From Pseudomonadota bacterium (lineage in GTDB: Bacteria; Pseudomonadota; Gammaproteobacteria; Burkholderiales; Burkholderiaceae_C): a stretch of DNA of 64,000 bases. The stretch is from assembly GCA_020161065.1 (NCBI GenBank), contig JAIUPH010000011.1, positions 248,001 to 312,000 on the forward strand, given 5' to 3'. Positions 21,695 to 30,168 of this stretch are shown one piece after another; within the stretch, counting starts at the first letter, position 1, and each line of letters opens with the position of its first letter. The notes under the pieces were generated by a model. The model was not told the origin of the DNA. It did no database searches and saw only the letters and a list, made by a program, of their open reading frames with translations. The translations under genes were made by a program, and so were the position numbers.

Positions 21695-23715
21695 AGCCCG
21701 GCCGCGCCTGGCCGCTGGGCGCCAGCGTGCGCGACGGCGGCGTCAATTTCGTCGTCGCGTCGGAACACGCCAGCGCCATCGAGCTGTGCCTGTTCGACGA
21801 CGAAGGCAAACCAGAGCGCCAACGCCTGACGTTGCCCGGCCGCAGCGGCGACCTGTGGCACGGCTTCCTGCCCGGTGCCGGCGCCGGGCTGGTCTACGGC
21901 TTGCGCGCGCACGGCCCCTGGCGGCCCGAGCGCGGCCAGCGCTTCAACCCGCACAAGCTGCTGCTCGACCCCTGGGCGCGCGAGATCGTCGGCCGCTTCG
22001 ACTGGGCCGCGGAAACGCCGCAGCCGCAAGCGCTGGACCCGCACGACAACGCCGCCACCGCGCTGAAGGCGCGCGTCGTCGACGACCATTGGGACTGGTC
22101 CGGCGACCGGCCGCCGCACACGGCGCTGGCCGACACCGTGCTCTACGAGGCTCACGTGCGCGCTTTCACCAAGCAGCTGCCGGGCCTGCCCGACGACTTG
22201 CGCGGCACCTACCTCGGCCTGGCCTCGGCACCGGCGATCGACCACCTGCAGCGCCTGGGCGTCACCGCGCTCAGCCTGCTGCCGGTGCAGCAGCACCTGG
22301 ACGAGCGGCGGCTGGTGCAGTTGGGCCTGGTCAACCACTGGGGCTACAACACGCTGGGCTTCTTCTGCCCGTCGCCGCGCTACGCCAGCCGGCCTGACGG
22401 CCGCAGCGCGCGCGACGAGTTCCGCACCATGGTGCACCGGCTGCACACGGCCGGCATCGAGGTGCTGCTGGACGTGGTGTTCAACCACACCGCCGAGAGC
22501 GACGAACTGGGCCCGTTCATCAGTTGGCGCGGCCTCGACAACGCGAACTGGTACCGCCTGATCGAGCACCAGCGCAACGCCTACGAGAACTGGAGCGGCT
22601 GCGGCAACACGCTCGACCTGCACCAGCCGCGCGGCCTGCAGTTCGTGCTGGACTGCCTGCGCTACTGGGTGGGCGAGATGCACGTCGACGGCTTTCGCTT
22701 CGACCTGGCGCCGGTGCTGGGCCGCGGCGCGCAGGCCTTCGACCGCCAGGCTGCGCTGTTCAAGGCCATCCGCCAAGACCCGCTGCTGGCCGGCGCCAAG
22801 CTCATCGCCGAGCCCTGGGACCTGGGGCCGGGCGGCTACCAGCTCGGCCACTTTCCGCGCGGCTGGCTGGAGTGGAACGACCGCTTCCGCGACACGCTGC
22901 GCGCCTTCTGGCTGGGCCACGGCGGCGACCGCGGCGCGCTGGCGCAGCGCCTCGCCGGCTCGGCCGACGTCTTCCAGGCGCCGGGCCGCACGCCGCTGGA
23001 ATCGGTCAACTACGTGGTCTCGCACGACGGCTTCACGCTGCGCGACCTGGTCAGCTACGACCAACGGCACAACGAAGCCAACCTCGAAAGCAACCGCGAC
23101 GGCCACGCCCACAACCTGAGCTGGAACGCCGGCGCCGAAGGCCCGAGCAGCGACCCCGCGGTGCTGCGCAATCGCGCGCGGCTGCAGCGCGCGCTGCTGG
23201 CCTGCGTGCTGCTGGCCCAGGGCACGCCAATGATCGCCGCCGGCGCCGAGATCGGCCACACCCAGCAAGGCAACAACAACCCCTACTGCCTGGACAACGC
23301 GATCACCTGGCTCGACTGGGCGGCCGCCGATGAAGACCTGGTCGCCTACACCGCGCACCTGACCGGCTTGCGCCGCCGCCTGCTGCCGCTGGGCCCGCGC
23401 TGGTACAGTGGCCAGCCCGATGCGCAGGGCCGCGTCGACCTGGCGTGGCGGCTGCCCTCGGGCGCGCCGCTCGCCGCCGCCGACTGGCACGGCCCCGGCC
23501 GCACGCTGGCCGCGCTGATCGGCGCGCCGGGCCACGGCGGGGCGCCCTTGCGGCTGCTGATCAACGGCGACGAGGCCGACTGCGACTTCGAGCTGGACGC
23601 CGGCCGCTGGACGCTGGAACTCGACAGCAGCCAGCCGCGCGGCTGGCGGCCGTGGCGCGGCGAAGGCTCGCTGCGGGTGGCAGGGCGCAGTGTGGTGCTG
23701 CTGCGCGCGGACTGA
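21682..23715 (+). CDS. glgX: Glycogen debranching enzyme
   Basis: GlgX hydrolyses alpha-1,6 branches of phosphorylase-limit dextrin. The ATG at 21682 overlaps the end of glgB by 13 bp, so translation is probably coupled. The 677-residue protein has an N-terminal CBM48 domain ([20 protein letters not shown]) and a GH13_11 barrel with [51 protein letters not shown] (nucleophile Asp), [18 protein letters not shown] (acid Glu) and [19 protein letters not shown]. The late [20 protein letters not shown] is GlgX/TreX-specific. It closes the glycogen degradation operon. Confidence 0.95.
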   Translation: MDELKPGRAWPLGASVRDGGVNFVVASEHASAIELCLFDDEGKPERQRLTLPGRSGDLWHGFLPGAGAGLVYGLRAHGPWRPERGQRFNPHKLLLDPWAREIVGRFDWAAETPQPQALDPHDNAATALKARVVDDHWDWSGDRPPHTALADTVLYEAHVRAFTKQLPGLPDDLRGTYLGLASAPAIDHLQRLGVTALSLLPVQQHLDERRLVQLGLVNHWGYNTLGFFCPSPRYASRPDGRSARDEFRTMVHRLHTAGIEVLLDVVFNHTAESDELGPFISWRGLDNANWYRLIEHQRNAYENWSGCGNTLDLHQPRGLQFVLDCLRYWVGEMHVDGFRFDLAPVLGRGAQAFDRQAALFKAIRQDPLLAGAKLIAEPWDLGPGGYQLGHFPRGWLEWNDRFRDTLRAFWLGHGGDRGALAQRLAGSADVFQAPGRTPLESVNYVVSHDGFTLRDLVSYDQRHNEANLESNRDGHAHNLSWNAGAEGPSSDPAVLRNRARLQRALLACVLLAQGTPMIAAGAEIGHTQQGNNNPYCLDNAITWLDWAAADEDLVAYTAHLTGLRRRLLPLGPRWYSGQPDAQGRVDLAWRLPSGAPLAAADWHGPGRTLAALIGAPGHGGAPLRLLINGDEADCDFELDAGRWTLELDSSQPRGWRPWRGEGSLRVAGRSVVLLRAD

Positions 23716-23743
23716 CGAGCGCCCGAACGCAGGATGAGTTGAT

Positions 23744-23775
23744 GGGGCGCGCGGCCAGACCGGCCGCGCCGCCCC
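23744..23775. terminator. Strong GC hairpin between convergent glgX and brnA
   Basis: The arms GGGGCGCGCGGCC (23744-23756) and GGCCGCGCCGCCCC (23762-23775) can pair almost completely around a 5-nt loop, 29 bp after the glgX stop and just before the end of the convergent antitoxin gene. There is no T-tract on either strand, so it may be a pausing or Rho-assisted end, or an mRNA-stabilising stem. Confidence 0.4.
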
Positions 23776-23780
23776 GCGCG

Positions 23781-24056
23781 CTACGCCGTCAGCTTGTGCT
23801 TCTTGAGCCAGTCTTGAAGCGCCGAATCGACTCTCGTTTGCCAACCGTCGCCGGTGGCGCGAAAGCGTTCGAGGACGTCTCGCGACAGGCGAATGGTGAT
23901 CCGCTCCTTCGTCGGCGACTTCTGCGGCCCGCGGACGCCGAGCTTGCGCTGGAGTCCGGCCGAGAGCGAGGCCGCGTCGCGAAAGCGCTTCAGGTCTTCA
24001 GTCTTGATCTCTCGGACTTCGCCGTCAGGCTTGGTCAGGGGAGCGGGCCTTGGCAT
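23781..24056 (-). CDS. brnA: BrnA family antitoxin
   Basis: This 91-residue antitoxin neutralises the BrnT RNase and represses its own promoter. The N-terminal half is disordered and charged. The C-terminal ribbon-helix-helix-like segment reads RITIRLSRDVLERFRATGDGWQTRVDSALQDWLKKH, the BrnA/DUF4415 signature (R-D-V-L-x-x-F ... G-W-Q-T-R). The ATG at 24056 overlaps the toxin gene by 32 bp, and the toxin lies upstream, the usual brnT-brnA order. The pair separates glgX from a binding-protein gene. Confidence 0.85.
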   Translation of the reverse strand: MPRPAPLTKPDGEVREIKTEDLKRFRDAASLSAGLQRKLGVRGPQKSPTKERITIRLSRDVLERFRATGDGWQTRVDSALQDWLKKHKLTA

Positions 24057-24315
24057 ATCGGTTGACCTCACGGGCATTGGCCTTGCGGAAGCTGATGACG
24101 CGAATCCCTTCGTCGGTTTCGATGAAGCACAGGACATGGACTCGATCACCGAGCAGGCCGAGGGCGACCACTCGCGTCTCGCCGTACGCCTGGCGATCAT
24201 CGACGGCGAACACGGCCGACTCGAAAGCAAAGTCCGCCGCGCGCTCGAAGGACAGCCCTCGAAGGCGGACGTTGCGCTCGCTCTTGGCCGGATCGAAGGT
24301 GACGCGCACCGGCAA
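24025..24315 (-). CDS. brnT: BrnT family toxin
   Basis: BrnT is a small RelE-like ribonuclease that blocks translation when freed from BrnA. The 96-residue protein has the family pattern: VTFDPAKSERNVRLRGLSFERAADF at the start, then YGETRVVALGLLGDRVHVLCFIE and the C-terminal RVISFRKANAREVNRYAK, with the catalytic-type Arg and Lys residues. The start appears to be TTG at 24315, with GTG at 24309 as an alternative; both follow a short TTGT/ACAA dyad likely bound by BrnA. No sign of truncation, so the module may be active. Confidence 0.8.
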   Translation of the reverse strand: MPVRVTFDPAKSERNVRLRGLSFERAADFAFESAVFAVDDRQAYGETRVVALGLLGDRVHVLCFIETDEGIRVISFRKANAREVNRYAKARSPDQA

Positions 24316-24316
24316 A

Positions 24317-24328
24317 TTGTATGCACAA
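24317..24328 (-). promoter_or_regulatory. Short dyad TTGTATGCACAA before brnT, probable autoregulatory operator
   Basis: The arms TTGT and ACAA lie directly upstream of the brnT start, in the place where BrnA antitoxins bind to repress their own operon. On the coding strand the same sequence supplies ATACAAT, usable as a -10 element. Inference from position; no other copy of the dyad was seen near other genes. Confidence 0.4.
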
Positions 24329-24358
24329 CATGATCACCCCCGCCGATGCCGGACGAAC

Positions 24359-24385
24359 AAAAAAGGGGCGCCCTTGGCGCCCCTT
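24359..24385 (-). terminator. Rho-independent terminator of the binding-protein gene
   Basis: Read on the minus strand, GGGGCGCC-AAG-GGCGCCCC (24383-24365) forms a perfect 8-bp stem with a 3-nt loop, followed by six T residues (24364-24359). It starts 27 bp after the stop of the substrate-binding-protein gene and also ends transcription before brnT. It is the clearest intrinsic terminator in the window. Confidence 0.9.
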
Positions 24386-24409
24386 CGTCGATCGTGGGTC
24401 GGCTGAAGC

Positions 24410-25549
24410 TCAGCGCACCACCGCGATCTGGTCGCGCTTGCCGCCCTTGAAGGTGTACAGCGTCAACGCACCGTTCTTGATGTCGCCCTTGGCGTCGAAA
24501 GCGATCTTGCCGGTGACGCCGTTGTAGTCGATCTTGGCCAGCACCGGCAGGTACTTGGCGGGGTCGGCCGAGCCGGCCTTGACCATCGAGGCCACCAGCA
24601 CGTTCACGGCGTCGTAGACGTACGGGGCGTAGACCTTGACGTCGTCGTTGTACTTCTTCTTGTACGCGACGTAGAAGTCTTCCATCGACTTCTTGGCCGC
24701 GCCTTCGACGCCGCCGGCCTCGGCGCAGACCACCTGGCCGTCGCTCATGCCTTCCTGGGCCAGCTTGGGCAGCTCGCCGGTGCAGATGCCGTCGCCGCCC
24801 ATGAACTTGGCTTCGATGCCGAGCTGCTTCATCTGGCGCATCATCGGGCCGGCCACGGCGTCCATGCCGCCGAAGAACACGATGTCGGGCTTCTTGGCCT
24901 TCAGGCTGGTCAGGATGGCGGTGAAGTCGGTCGCCTTGTCGTTGGTGAACACGCGCGCCACGGTCTTGCCGCCGGCGCCCTTGACGCCCTTCTCGAACTC
25001 GTCGGCCACGCCCTGGCCGTAGGCGGTGCGGTCATCGACCACGGCGATGTTCTTGCCCTTGAGTTCCTTGACGGCGTACTTGCCGAGCGTGCCGCCCAGG
25101 TGCACGTCGTCGGCCACCACGCGGAAGGCCGTCTTGTAGCCCTGGCGGGTGTACTTCGGGTTGGTGGCGCTGGGGCTGATCTGCGGGATGCCGGCGTCGC
25201 TGTAGATCTTGGACGCGGGAATCGTGGTGCCCGAGTTCAGGTGGCCGACCACGCCGTTGACCTTGGCGTCGACCAGCTTCTGCGCGGCGGCCGTGCCCTG
25301 CTTGGGATCGGCGGCGTCGTCTTCGGCCAGCAGTTCGAACTTGGCCTTCTTGCCGCCGATGGTCACGCCCTTGGCGTTGAGCTCGTCGATGGCCATGCGG
25401 GCGCCGTTTTCATTGTCCTTGCCCAGGTGCGCGATCTGGCCGCTGGTGGGGCCGACGTGGCCGATCTTGACGACCAGTTCCTGGGCGTAAGCCGTGCCCG
25501 CCATCAGGAGGACGGCGGCGCCGATGATCGCGTTGAACTTGACTTGCAT
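24410..25549 (-). CDS. Branched-chain amino acid ABC transporter substrate-binding protein (LivK type)
   Basis: This 379-residue periplasmic receptor is of type I fold. The start at 25549 has GGAGG 8 nt upstream. A signal peptide (MQVKFNAIIGAAVLLMAGTAYA) ends at an AYA-Q site. The mature protein has the family motifs VKIGHVGPTSGQIAHLGKD near the N-terminus, NGVVGHLNSGTTIPASKIY and FRVVADDVHLGGTLGKYAVKEL. It likely binds Leu/Ile/Val or a related compound for a LivHMGF importer, whose other genes are not nearby. The codon choice is strongly biased and a perfect terminator follows, suggesting high expression. It is monocistronic. Confidence 0.9.
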   Translation of the reverse strand: MQVKFNAIIGAAVLLMAGTAYAQELVVKIGHVGPTSGQIAHLGKDNENGARMAIDELNAKGVTIGGKKAKFELLAEDDAADPKQGTAAAQKLVDAKVNGVVGHLNSGTTIPASKIYSDAGIPQISPSATNPKYTRQGYKTAFRVVADDVHLGGTLGKYAVKELKGKNIAVVDDRTAYGQGVADEFEKGVKGAGGKTVARVFTNDKATDFTAILTSLKAKKPDIVFFGGMDAVAGPMMRQMKQLGIEAKFMGGDGICTGELPKLAQEGMSDGQVVCAEAGGVEGAAKKSMEDFYVAYKKKYNDDVKVYAPYVYDAVNVLVASMVKAGSADPAKYLPVLAKIDYNGVTGKIAFDAKGDIKNGALTLYTFKGGKRDQIAVVR

Positions 25550-25608
25550 GAACGAACCTCCGGTAGATGTTGTCGAGCCGACAAACTCATCAGGTTGAAA
25601 AACGGATG

Positions 25609-25636
25609 ACGATACCGCAAAGCACCGACCGCACAA
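25609..25636 (-). promoter_or_regulatory. Sigma-70-like promoter of the LivK-type gene
   Basis: On the coding strand TTGTGC (25636-25631) and TATCGT (25614-25609) are separated by 16 bp, about 60 bp upstream of the start codon. This is the best promoter match in the otherwise empty 199-bp gap between holC and the binding-protein gene. Moderate match only. Confidence 0.4.
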
Positions 25637-25748
25637 CAGGGGATTGCGCGCGGCACCGCCTCAACGCCCGGCGGGCCGAAGCGGCTGACAGGGCCTGCCG
25701 CAAGGCCTTGTCGTGCCCCGTGTCGGGGCGCTGCTTCGGCACCTGGCG

Positions 25749-26186
25749 TCAGTGGCCGTGGTGCTGCATCTCCAGCCCGGCGGCCTTGTAGGCGCGCCAG
25801 CGCTCGCGCCCGCCGGCCTGGTCGTCGGGCTCGTTGCCGACGATCTCGATGATGCGTTCGAAGGCGCCGAGGTCGCTCACCAAGTCGGCGCCCAGGTTGA
25901 CCAGCACGGCGGGCACGCCCGCGGCGGCTTCGGGCAGCGCACCGTCGACCAGCCAGATCGGCGTGCGCGCCGCCTGCGCTGGCAGCGCGCCTGCCGCGGC
26001 AAAGCGCAGGTGCGGCAGGAACTCGCGCTCGACGAAGGTCCACAGCTCGCGGTCGAGCCGGGCCAGCCGCTCGCGCGGCGCGCGCACCAGCACGCGAACG
26101 CCCTGGCCGTAGGCCTTGCGCAGCAGCCGGCAGGCGAAGCCGATGTCGTCGGCCACGCCGGTGTGGAACTCGACGCGCGTCGCCAC
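25749..26186 (-). CDS. holC: DNA polymerase III subunit chi
   Basis: HolC binds SSB and links it to the clamp loader through HolD. The 145-residue protein has the chi-family features TRVEFHTGVADDIGFACRLLRKAYGQGVRVLV, ELWTFVEREFLPH, IWLVDGALPEA and VLVNLGADLVSDLGAFERIIEIV. It follows pepA by 17 bp, the same pepA-holC linkage as in E. coli. The GTG at 26186 is chosen because it gives the usual N-terminus a few residues before the VEFH motif; no ATG fits. Confidence 0.9.
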   Translation of the reverse strand: MATRVEFHTGVADDIGFACRLLRKAYGQGVRVLVRAPRERLARLDRELWTFVEREFLPHLRFAAAGALPAQAARTPIWLVDGALPEAAAGVPAVLVNLGADLVSDLGAFERIIEIVGNEPDDQAGGRERWRAYKAAGLEMQHHGH

Positions 26187-26203
26187 CGGCGGACCGCCCA
26201 GGC

Positions 26204-27661
26204 TCAGCCCGCGCGGTTGATCAGGAAGTGCGTCAGCAGCGCCACCGGCCGCCCGGTGCCGCCCTTGGCGGCGCCCGACTTCCACGCGGTGCCGGCGATG
26301 TCCAGGTGCGCCCAGTCGTACTTGGCGGTGTAGCGCTGCAGGAACTTGGCCGCGGTGATGGCGCCGCCGGCGCGGCCGCCGACGTTGCCCATGTCGGCGA
26401 AGTTGCTCTTCAGCGCCTCGTCGTATTCAGCGTCCAGCGGCAGCCGCCAGGCGGGGTCGCAGCCGCGCTCGCCGGCGGCCAGCAGTTCGGCGGCCAGCGC
26501 GTCGCTGCTGCTGAACAGGCCCGAGCGGTGGTGGCCCAGCGCGATCACGCAGGCGCCGGTGAGCGTGGCGATGTCGACCACCGCCGCCGGCTTGAAGCGC
26601 TCGGCATAGGTCAGCGCATCGCACAGGATCAGCCGGCCCTCGGCATCGGTGTTGAGGATCTCGATGGTCTGGCCCGACAGGCTGGTCACCACGTCGCCGG
26701 GCTTCACCGCGGCGCCGCCGGGCATGTTCTCGCAGCTCGGGATCAGGCCGACGACGTTGAGCTTGAGCTTCAACTCGGCCACCGCGCGCAGCGTGCCCAG
26801 CACGCTGGCGGCGCCGCCCATGTCGAACTTCATCTCGTCCATCTCGGGCGCGGCCTTGAGCGAGACGCCGCCGGTGTCGAAGGTGATGCCCTTGCCGACC
26901 AGCACCACCGGCGCCGCCGCCTTCGGAGCGCCGTTCCAGCGCAGCACGATGAACTTGGGCGCCTCGTGCGAAGCCTGGGCCACGGCCATGAAGGCGCCCA
27001 TGCCCAGCTTCTCGCAGTCCTTGCGCTCCAGCACTTCGAGCTTCAGGCCGTGCGACTTGGCCAGCGCCTTGGCGGCGGCCGCCAGGTCGCTGGGCGTGCA
27101 GTGGTTGCCGGGCCGGTTGGCGTATTCGCGCGCCAGGCCGATGCCGTCGGCAATGGCGCGGCCGCGCGCCAGGCCGGCGTCCAGCGCCGGCGCCTCGGCC
27201 TTGGCGCAGACCAGGCTGACGCGCGCGAGCTTCGAGTCCGGCGGCGCGCTCGGCTTGGTGTGGCGGTAGACGTAGGTCTGCTCGGTGGCCACCGCCACCA
27301 GCGCCTCGGCCTTGGCCGCGTCGAGCGCGGCGCCGGACAGCGCCACCGCCAGGTGCTGCGCGCCGCTGCCTTTCAGCAGCTTGAGGCCTTCGGCCAGCGC
27401 CTTGCGCCACGCCGCGGGCGCGGCGTCGCCGCAGGTGGCCACGGCCACGCGCGCGGCCTTGACGCCGGCCACGCGGTGCAGGTACAGGCATTGGCCGGGC
27501 TTGAGCGCCAGGTCGCCGTCGGCCAGCGCGGCCTTCAGCGGCGCGGCCAGCGCGGCGTCCAGATCGGCCGGCAACTGCTCGCCGGCCAGCAGCAGCAGCA
27601 GCGCATCGGCGGCGACGGCGCCGAGCCCTTCCTTGGGGGCGGGCTGGGTCTTGAAGTCCAT
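26204..27661 (-). CDS. pepA: Leucyl aminopeptidase (M17)
   Basis: PepA is a hexameric di-metal aminopeptidase that removes N-terminal residues from peptides; in E. coli it also acts as a DNA-bending factor. The 485-residue protein has the C-terminal catalytic domain with VLVGKGITFDTGGVSLK (metal-binding Lys and Asp), MKFDMGGAASVLGTLRA and the signature NTDAEGRLIL near residue 340, then GACVIALGHHRSGLF. The ATG at 27661 has AAGGA about 11 nt upstream. It is divergent from lptF, with 74 bp between the starts. Confidence 0.95.
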   Translation of the reverse strand: MDFKTQPAPKEGLGAVAADALLLLLAGEQLPADLDAALAAPLKAALADGDLALKPGQCLYLHRVAGVKAARVAVATCGDAAPAAWRKALAEGLKLLKGSGAQHLAVALSGAALDAAKAEALVAVATEQTYVYRHTKPSAPPDSKLARVSLVCAKAEAPALDAGLARGRAIADGIGLAREYANRPGNHCTPSDLAAAAKALAKSHGLKLEVLERKDCEKLGMGAFMAVAQASHEAPKFIVLRWNGAPKAAAPVVLVGKGITFDTGGVSLKAAPEMDEMKFDMGGAASVLGTLRAVAELKLKLNVVGLIPSCENMPGGAAVKPGDVVTSLSGQTIEILNTDAEGRLILCDALTYAERFKPAAVVDIATLTGACVIALGHHRSGLFSSSDALAAELLAAGERGCDPAWRLPLDAEYDEALKSNFADMGNVGGRAGGAITAAKFLQRYTAKYDWAHLDIAGTAWKSGAAKGGTGRPVALLTHFLINRAG

Positions 27662-27735
27662 AATGATCCGTTTCCTTCCAAGCCCTTTGCGCGGCGTGGC
27701 GCCAGGGGGAAAAAGCGACAAAGCGAAAAGCGCGG

Positions 27736-28830
27736 ATGCTATTCGATTCAACCGTGCGTCGAGAGCTGGCGCGCAGCTTCGGTGCGACCCTGGTGGTGAT
27801 CCTCACCATCGTCATCACGATGTTCCTGCTGCGCACCGTGCGGCTGGCGGCGCTGGGCAGCGTGTCGCCGCAGGACGTGGTGCTGGTGCTGGGCTACACC
27901 GCCCTCGGCCACCTGCCGACGATGTTGAGCCTGTCGATGTTCGTGGCCATCGTCGTCACGCTGGGCCGCATGTACCGCGACAGCGAGATGGTCATCTGGT
28001 TCAGCGGCGGCATCGGGCTGGCGCGCTTCGTGCGGCCGGTGCTGCGCATGGCCTGGCCGGTGCTGCTGGTGGCCGCGGTGCTGCTGCTGGTGGTGTGGCC
28101 CTGGGGCAACCGCAACAGCTTCGACCTGCGCGACCGCTACGCGCAGCGCTCCGACCTGTCGCGCGTGGCGCCGGGCGTGTTCCAGACCTCCAGCGACGGC
28201 AAGCGCGTGTTCTTCATCGACCGCGACAGCCCCGACAGCCTGGACGCCCGCAACGTCTTCGTGCTGACCCGGCTGCCCAACGGCGAGAGCCTGACCTCGG
28301 CGCGCAGCGGCCACCTGGAAGCCAAGGGCGACGAACGCTGGCTGGTGCTGGAGCGCGGCCAGCGCAACGACTTCGACGACAAGACCGGCGACCGCACGCT
28401 GGCCAGCTTCGACGCCTACCGCGTGCTGGTGCGCGAGCAAAGCGCGCGCGAAGCCGAGACGCGCCCGCCCAAGGCGCTGCCCACGCTGGAACTGGTGCGC
28501 GCGCCGAACGCGCGCAACCAGGGCGAGCTGGCCTGGCGCTTCGGCATGCTGCTGGCCACCGCCAACCTGCTGCTGCTGGGCGTGGGGCTGGCCGCCACCA
28601 ATCCGCGCCGGCCGAGCAACTGGAACCTGCTGTTCGCGCTGCTCGGCTTCTTCGCCTACTTCAACCTCATCAACCTCAGCCAGGCCTGGGTGGGCAACGG
28701 CCGCCTGAGCCTGGGCGCGGCGCTGGCGCTGCTGCACGGCGGCGCCTTCGCGCTGGCGCTGGCGCTGCTGTGGTGGCGCGACCATGCGGCGGTGCTGCGG
28801 CTGCTGCCGCGGCGGAAGCTGTCGACATGA
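27736..28830 (+). CDS. lptF: LPS export ABC transporter permease LptF
   Basis: LptF and LptG form the inner-membrane permease of the LptB2FG complex, which extracts LPS and passes it to LptC/LptA. The 364-residue protein begins MLFDSTVRRELARSFGATLVVI, has three N-terminal helices, a periplasmic beta-jellyroll (VAPGVFQTSSDGKRVFFIDRD) and three C-terminal helices (FGMLLATANLLLLGVGL). The conserved coupling helix MYRDSEMVIWFSGGIG contacts LptB. It is divergent from pepA, and lptG follows after a 129-bp gap that holds two inverted repeats. Confidence 0.95.
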   Translation: MLFDSTVRRELARSFGATLVVILTIVITMFLLRTVRLAALGSVSPQDVVLVLGYTALGHLPTMLSLSMFVAIVVTLGRMYRDSEMVIWFSGGIGLARFVRPVLRMAWPVLLVAAVLLLVVWPWGNRNSFDLRDRYAQRSDLSRVAPGVFQTSSDGKRVFFIDRDSPDSLDARNVFVLTRLPNGESLTSARSGHLEAKGDERWLVLERGQRNDFDDKTGDRTLASFDAYRVLVREQSAREAETRPPKALPTLELVRAPNARNQGELAWRFGMLLATANLLLLGVGLAATNPRRPSNWNLLFALLGFFAYFNLINLSQAWVGNGRLSLGAALALLHGGAFALALALLWWRDHAAVLRLLPRRKLST

Positions 28831-28858
28831 GCGCGCAGGGCCGCTCCCAAGCGCTCAT
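28827..28858. repeat. Hairpin element 1 (ATGAGCGC ... GCGCTCAT) at the lptF stop
   Basis: Perfect 8-bp inverted arms enclose a 16-nt loop (GCAGGGCCGCTCCCAA). The element includes the lptF stop codon. A second element of the same design follows 30 bp later. There is no T-run, so it is not an intrinsic terminator. It may be a copy of a dispersed palindromic repeat or an intercistronic stabilising stem. Confidence 0.7.
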
Positions 28859-28888
28859 ACCGGAGCGCGCAAGCGCGGAGGTTGCCTT

Positions 28889-28918
28889 ATGAGCCCGCAG
28901 GCTTTGCCAAGGGCTCAT
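28889..28918. repeat. Hairpin element 2 (ATGAGCCC ... GGGCTCAT) before lptG
   Basis: Perfect 8-bp inverted arms enclose a 14-nt loop (GCAGGCTTTGCCAA). Arms and loop ends (ATGAGC, GCAGG and CCAA, GCTCAT) match those of the element at 28827-28858. The arm differences (GC/GC versus CC/GG) are compensatory, so pairing is kept. It lies 41 bp before the lptG start. Confidence 0.7.
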
Positions 28919-28959
28919 TCCCGCTCGGCGGGACCGGCCGCAGGCCGTAGGGTGCGCCA

Positions 28960-30069
28960 ATGAGGACGGTGCGCCGGCTCTTCTACCGCGACATCCTGTC
29001 GTCGGTGGGCTTCGTCGCGGCGGCCTTCATCGGCCTTTTCTACTTCATCGACTTCGTCGACGACCTCGACACCGTCGGCCGCGGCGGGCGCGCCGCCTGG
29101 CACGTGGCGCTGGCATCGCTGTACCAGGTGCCCAGCCACTTCTACGACCTGTTCCCGATCGCGGTGCTGATCGGCACCATCTACGCGCTGGCGCGCATGG
29201 CGCAGGCCTCGGAGTACACCATCCTGCGCACCGGCGGCCTGGGCCCCGGGCGCGCGCTGCGGCTGCTGGCCACGCTGGGCGTGGCCTTCGGGGCGCTGAA
29301 CTTCGTGGTCGGCGACTACCTCACGCCCTGGGCCGACCGCGCCTCGCTGCTGCTGACGGCGCAGTTCGACGGCGTGCGCCAGATCGGCGGCGCCGGCGCC
29401 TGGCTGAAGGAACGCCACCCCACCGCCGAAGGCGAGCACAGCGTGTCGATCAACGTCGGCGGCGTTGCCGCCAGCGGCCGGCTGCAAGGCGTGCGCGCCT
29501 ACGAGTTCGACGCCGACGGCCGCCTCGTCTCGCGCACCAGCGCGCGCGAGGCCGACGTGGCCGCCGACGGCACCTGGACGCTGCACGAAGTGCGCCGCAC
29601 CACCTGGCCGCGCGCGCGCAGCGACGCGCCGCTGGTGCGCGACGAAACGCTGCCGCAACTGACGATCAAGACCGGCCTCGACGCCCGCGTGGTGGCCGCC
29701 GCGGTGCTGCCGCTCAGTTCGATGACGACGCTGGAGCTGTGGCGCTACCGCGTGCACCTGGACGACCAGTCGCAGGCCTCGGCGCCGGTGGAGATCCGCT
29801 TCTGGAAGAAGGCGCTGTACCCGCTGTCGTGCCTGGTAATGGTGGCGCTGGCGCTGCCCTTCGCCTACCTGCACGCGCGCGCCGGCAGCGTCAGCCTGAA
29901 GGTCTTCGGCGGCATCATGCTGGGCATCGGCTTCGTGCTGCTGAACAACCTGGCCGGCCACATCGGCATGCTGCGCGACTGGACGCCGTGGGTGGTGGCC
30001 TCGGCGCCCAGCCTGCTGTTCCTGCTGCTGTCGCTGGCGGCGTTTGCCTGGCTGGTGCGCTACCGATGA
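28960..30069 (+). CDS. lptG: LPS export ABC transporter permease LptG
   Basis: Partner of LptF in the LptB2FG LPS extractor. The 369-residue protein starts MRTVRRLFYRDILSSVGFVAAAF and has the conserved DLFPIAVLIGTIYALARMAQASEYTILRTGG coupling region. A periplasmic domain covers residues 110-260, with C-terminal helices at WKKALYPLSCLVMVALALPFAY and GGIMLGIGFVLLNNL. The ATG at 28960 lies 41 bp after the second hairpin element. An intrinsic-looking terminator follows at 30103. Confidence 0.95.
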   Translation: MRTVRRLFYRDILSSVGFVAAAFIGLFYFIDFVDDLDTVGRGGRAAWHVALASLYQVPSHFYDLFPIAVLIGTIYALARMAQASEYTILRTGGLGPGRALRLLATLGVAFGALNFVVGDYLTPWADRASLLLTAQFDGVRQIGGAGAWLKERHPTAEGEHSVSINVGGVAASGRLQGVRAYEFDADGRLVSRTSAREADVAADGTWTLHEVRRTTWPRARSDAPLVRDETLPQLTIKTGLDARVVAAAVLPLSSMTTLELWRYRVHLDDQSQASAPVEIRFWKKALYPLSCLVMVALALPFAYLHARAGSVSLKVFGGIMLGIGFVLLNNLAGHIGMLRDWTPWVVASAPSLLFLLLSLAAFAWLVRYR

Positions 30070-30102
30070 GGAGGCCGCCGGTCCCGGGTTGACCAAAAGT
30101 GC

Positions 30103-30126
30103 CGTCGATCGATCGCGACGTTTTTT
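30103..30126 (+). terminator. Probable intrinsic terminator of lptF-lptG
   Basis: CGTCG (30103-30107), an 8-nt loop ATCGATCG and CGACG (30116-30120) are followed by six T residues. It begins 33 bp after the lptG stop. The stem is short (5 bp) but all-strong except one pair, and the T-tract is right after it. The loop also contains ATCGAT, which matches a possible operator box. Confidence 0.6.
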
Positions 30127-30160
30127 CGATTGGACTCGCGTGGCCCGGCCGGTCGATAGT
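30126..30160 (+). promoter_or_regulatory. TCGATTGGAC-type promoter before the amidohydrolase gene
   Basis: TCGATTGGAC (30126-30135) followed after 19 bp by GATAGT (30155-30160) resembles the two promoters upstream of the Bug-receptor genes at 35.9 and 38.3 kb, which have TCGATTGGAC and AATACT or GATACT after 18 bp. It lies 9 bp before the start codon at 30169. The extra base in the spacer may weaken it. Confidence 0.4.
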
Positions 30161-30168
30161 GGCGCCAC

